Positions 4,670 to 5,882 of a stretch of 5,882 nucleotides of DNA are shown here, in pieces (within the stretch, counting starts at the first letter, position 1; each line of letters opens with the position of its first letter). Location: positions 1 to 5,882 of the forward strand of contig JAJXSV010000151.1 of assembly GCA_021784375.1 (NCBI GenBank), written 5' to 3'. A program made the translations under genes and the position numbers. The notes beneath the pieces were generated by a model, which had not been told where the DNA came from, did no database searches, and worked only from the letters and a program-made list of their open reading frames with translations. This stretch comes from Actinomycetes bacterium. GTDB taxonomy: Bacteria; Actinomycetota; Actinomycetes; S36-B12; UBA5976.

Positions 4670-5882
4670 ATGGCCACCGAACTCCCCACCCGCGCCCAGG
4701 TCGTCATCATCGGTGGAGGCGTGGTGGGCGCGAGCGTCGCGTACCACCTGACGCTCCTCGGCTGGCACGACATCGTCCTGCTGGAGCAGGGCCAGTTGTC
4801 GAGCGGCACGACCTGGCACGCGGCCGGCCTGATCGGCAACCTCCGCGCCACCGAACGTGGGACGCGGCTCGTGCAGTACGGCAGCGAGCTGTACGGGACG
4901 CTCGAGCAGGAGACGGGACTCGGCACCGGCTACAAGCGATGCGGCGGTGTCACGGTGGCCCGGACCGAGGAGCGCATGGTGCAGTTGCAGCGCACTGCAG
5001 CCACCGCGGAGGCCTTCGACCTCGAGTGCGAGCTCATCTCGCCCGCACGCGCCCGCGAGTTGTACCCGATCCTCGAGGACGCCGACCTGTTGGGTGGCAT
5101 GTGGCTTCCCGGTGACGGCACCGTGAATCCCACGGACCTCACCCAGGCCCTGGCCAAGGGGGCACGCCAGCGCGGCGCGCGGATCCTCGAGCGCATCCGC
5201 GTGACCGGGATCGACCAGGCGCAGGGCCGGGTCACCGGTGTGCGCACCGATCGCGGGGACATCGAAGCGGAGTACGTCGTCAACTGCGCAGGTCAATGGG
5301 CGAAGGCCGTGGGGGCCCTGGCCGGCGTCAACGTGCCCCTGCACTCGGCGGAGCACTTCTACGTCGTGAGCGATCGCATCGACGGCGTGCATCCGATGCT
5401 CCCGATCCTGCGCGACCCGGACGGCTACACCTACTTCAAGGAGGAGGTCGGCGGCCTCGTCATCGGCGGATTCGAACCCACGGCCAAGCCCTGGGTGGCC
5501 CCCGACGCGTTGCCCTACCCCTTCGAGTTCCAGCTGCTGGGTGAGGACTGGGACCACTTCGAGGTGCTCATGGAGAGTGCCCTGCATCGCATCCCCGCCC
5601 TCCACCACACCGGCATCAAGAAGTTCTACGACGGGCCCGAGAGCTTCACCCCCGACAACCAGTTCATCCTCGGCGAGGCACCGGAGGTGCGGAACTTCTT
5701 CGTGGCGGCGGGATTCAACTCGGTCGGCATCATGACGGCCAGCGGCGCGGGCCGGGCCCTCGCGGAATGGATGCTGGCGAGCGAGCCGACGAGTGACCTC
5801 ACCGCCGTCGACATCCGCCGCTTCGCCCCCTTCCACGGCAACAACCAGTGGCTGCGTGATCGCGTGAGTGAGGTGCTGGGGA
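4670..5882 (+). CDS. FAD-dependent dimethylglycine/sarcosine dehydrogenase-like oxidoreductase (3'-truncated by window)
   Basis: The N-terminal 404 residues of a DAO-fold flavoprotein, open to the window edge. VVIIGGGVVGASVAYHL (11-27) is the dinucleotide-binding GxGxxG, and the acidic LLEQGQ (37-42) ends the second strand. SGTTWHAAGL (45-54) contains His50, at the position where dimethylglycine and sarcosine dehydrogenases attach FAD covalently. LPGDGTVNPTDLTQALAKGARQRGA (146-170), VVNCAGQWA (203-211), SAEHFYVVSD (226-235) and FTPDNQFILGEAPEVRNFFVAAGFNSVGI (326-354) are typical of that family. Full-length members are about 800 residues, with a GcvT-like tetrahydrofolate domain following; here that part would lie beyond 5882. 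The reaction inferred is oxidative N-demethylation of an N-methylglycine, feeding a one-carbon unit to folate. The start ATG 4670 follows the kinase stop by 2 nt, with GAGGA at 4659-4663 as ribosome binding site. Whether the substrate is dimethylglycine, sarcosine or another amine is not decidable. Confidence 0.9.
   Translation, partial: MATELPTRAQVVIIGGGVVGASVAYHLTLLGWHDIVLLEQGQLSSGTTWHAAGLIGNLRATERGTRLVQYGSELYGTLEQETGLGTGYKRCGGVTVARTEERMVQLQRTAATAEAFDLECELISPARARELYPILEDADLLGGMWLPGDGTVNPTDLTQALAKGARQRGARILERIRVTGIDQAQGRVTGVRTDRGDIEAEYVVNCAGQWAKAVGALAGVNVPLHSAEHFYVVSDRIDGVHPMLPILRDPDGYTYFKEEVGGLVIGGFEPTAKPWVAPDALPYPFEFQLLGEDWDHFEVLMESALHRIPALHHTGIKKFYDGPESFTPDNQFILGEAPEVRNFFVAAGFNSVGIMTASGAGRALAEWMLASEPTSDLTAVDIRRFAPFHGNNQWLRDRVSEVLG

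Noticed and set aside
4634..5836. 400-codon open frame on the minus strand antisense to the flavoprotein
   Set aside because: The plus strand holds a clear DMGDH-like protein across the same bases. The antisense translation is low-complexity and rich in V, A, G, H and R, as expected from reverse reading of high-GC codons.

Overview
The window is roughly two-thirds G+C by eye. It is densely coding, and every complete gene ends in TGA. GC-rich codon use, a GTG-started gene and a probable leaderless promoter with a TANNNT-type -10 element suggest a high-GC bacterium, most likely an actinomycete. That placement is an inference from style, not from a marker gene. There are no tRNA or rRNA genes, insertion sequences, CRISPR arrays or phage genes. 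The region looks like chromosomal housekeeping and catabolic metabolism.

Left block (1-1781, + strand): the C-terminal part of L-threonine 3-dehydrogenase (tdh) overlaps a complete 2-amino-3-ketobutyrate CoA ligase / glycine C-acetyltransferase (kbl) by 4 nt. Together they convert threonine to glycine plus acetyl-CoA.

Middle block (1782-3538): a 166-nt spacer with a 15-nt direct repeat leads to a small four-helix DUF1761 membrane protein, apparently read from its own leaderless promoter. It converges on methionine-R-sulfoxide reductase (msrB, - strand). The 167-nt convergent spacer holds a 12-nt repeat and small hairpins. Behind msrB, also on the - strand, lies a SRPBCC (polyketide cyclase/START-like) protein gene with a strong ribosome binding site.

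Right block (3539-5882): a 196-nt divergent intergenic region carries a candidate promoter and an inverted repeat. It is followed by a + strand pair separated by 2 nt: a choline/ethanolamine kinase-like phosphotransferase, then the N-terminal half of a dimethylglycine/sarcosine dehydrogenase-type flavoprotein with the histidine motif for covalent FAD. The window cuts off the rest of this gene.

Functional theme: both + strand operons plausibly end in glycine and one-carbon metabolism, one from threonine and the other from N-methylated glycines of choline or betaine origin. The phosphotransferase/flavoprotein pair is the most interesting lead. The kinase substrate cannot be read from sequence, and the usual His of its catalytic loop is Asn. 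No wholly novel system is evident; the rest is recognisable ordinary metabolism.
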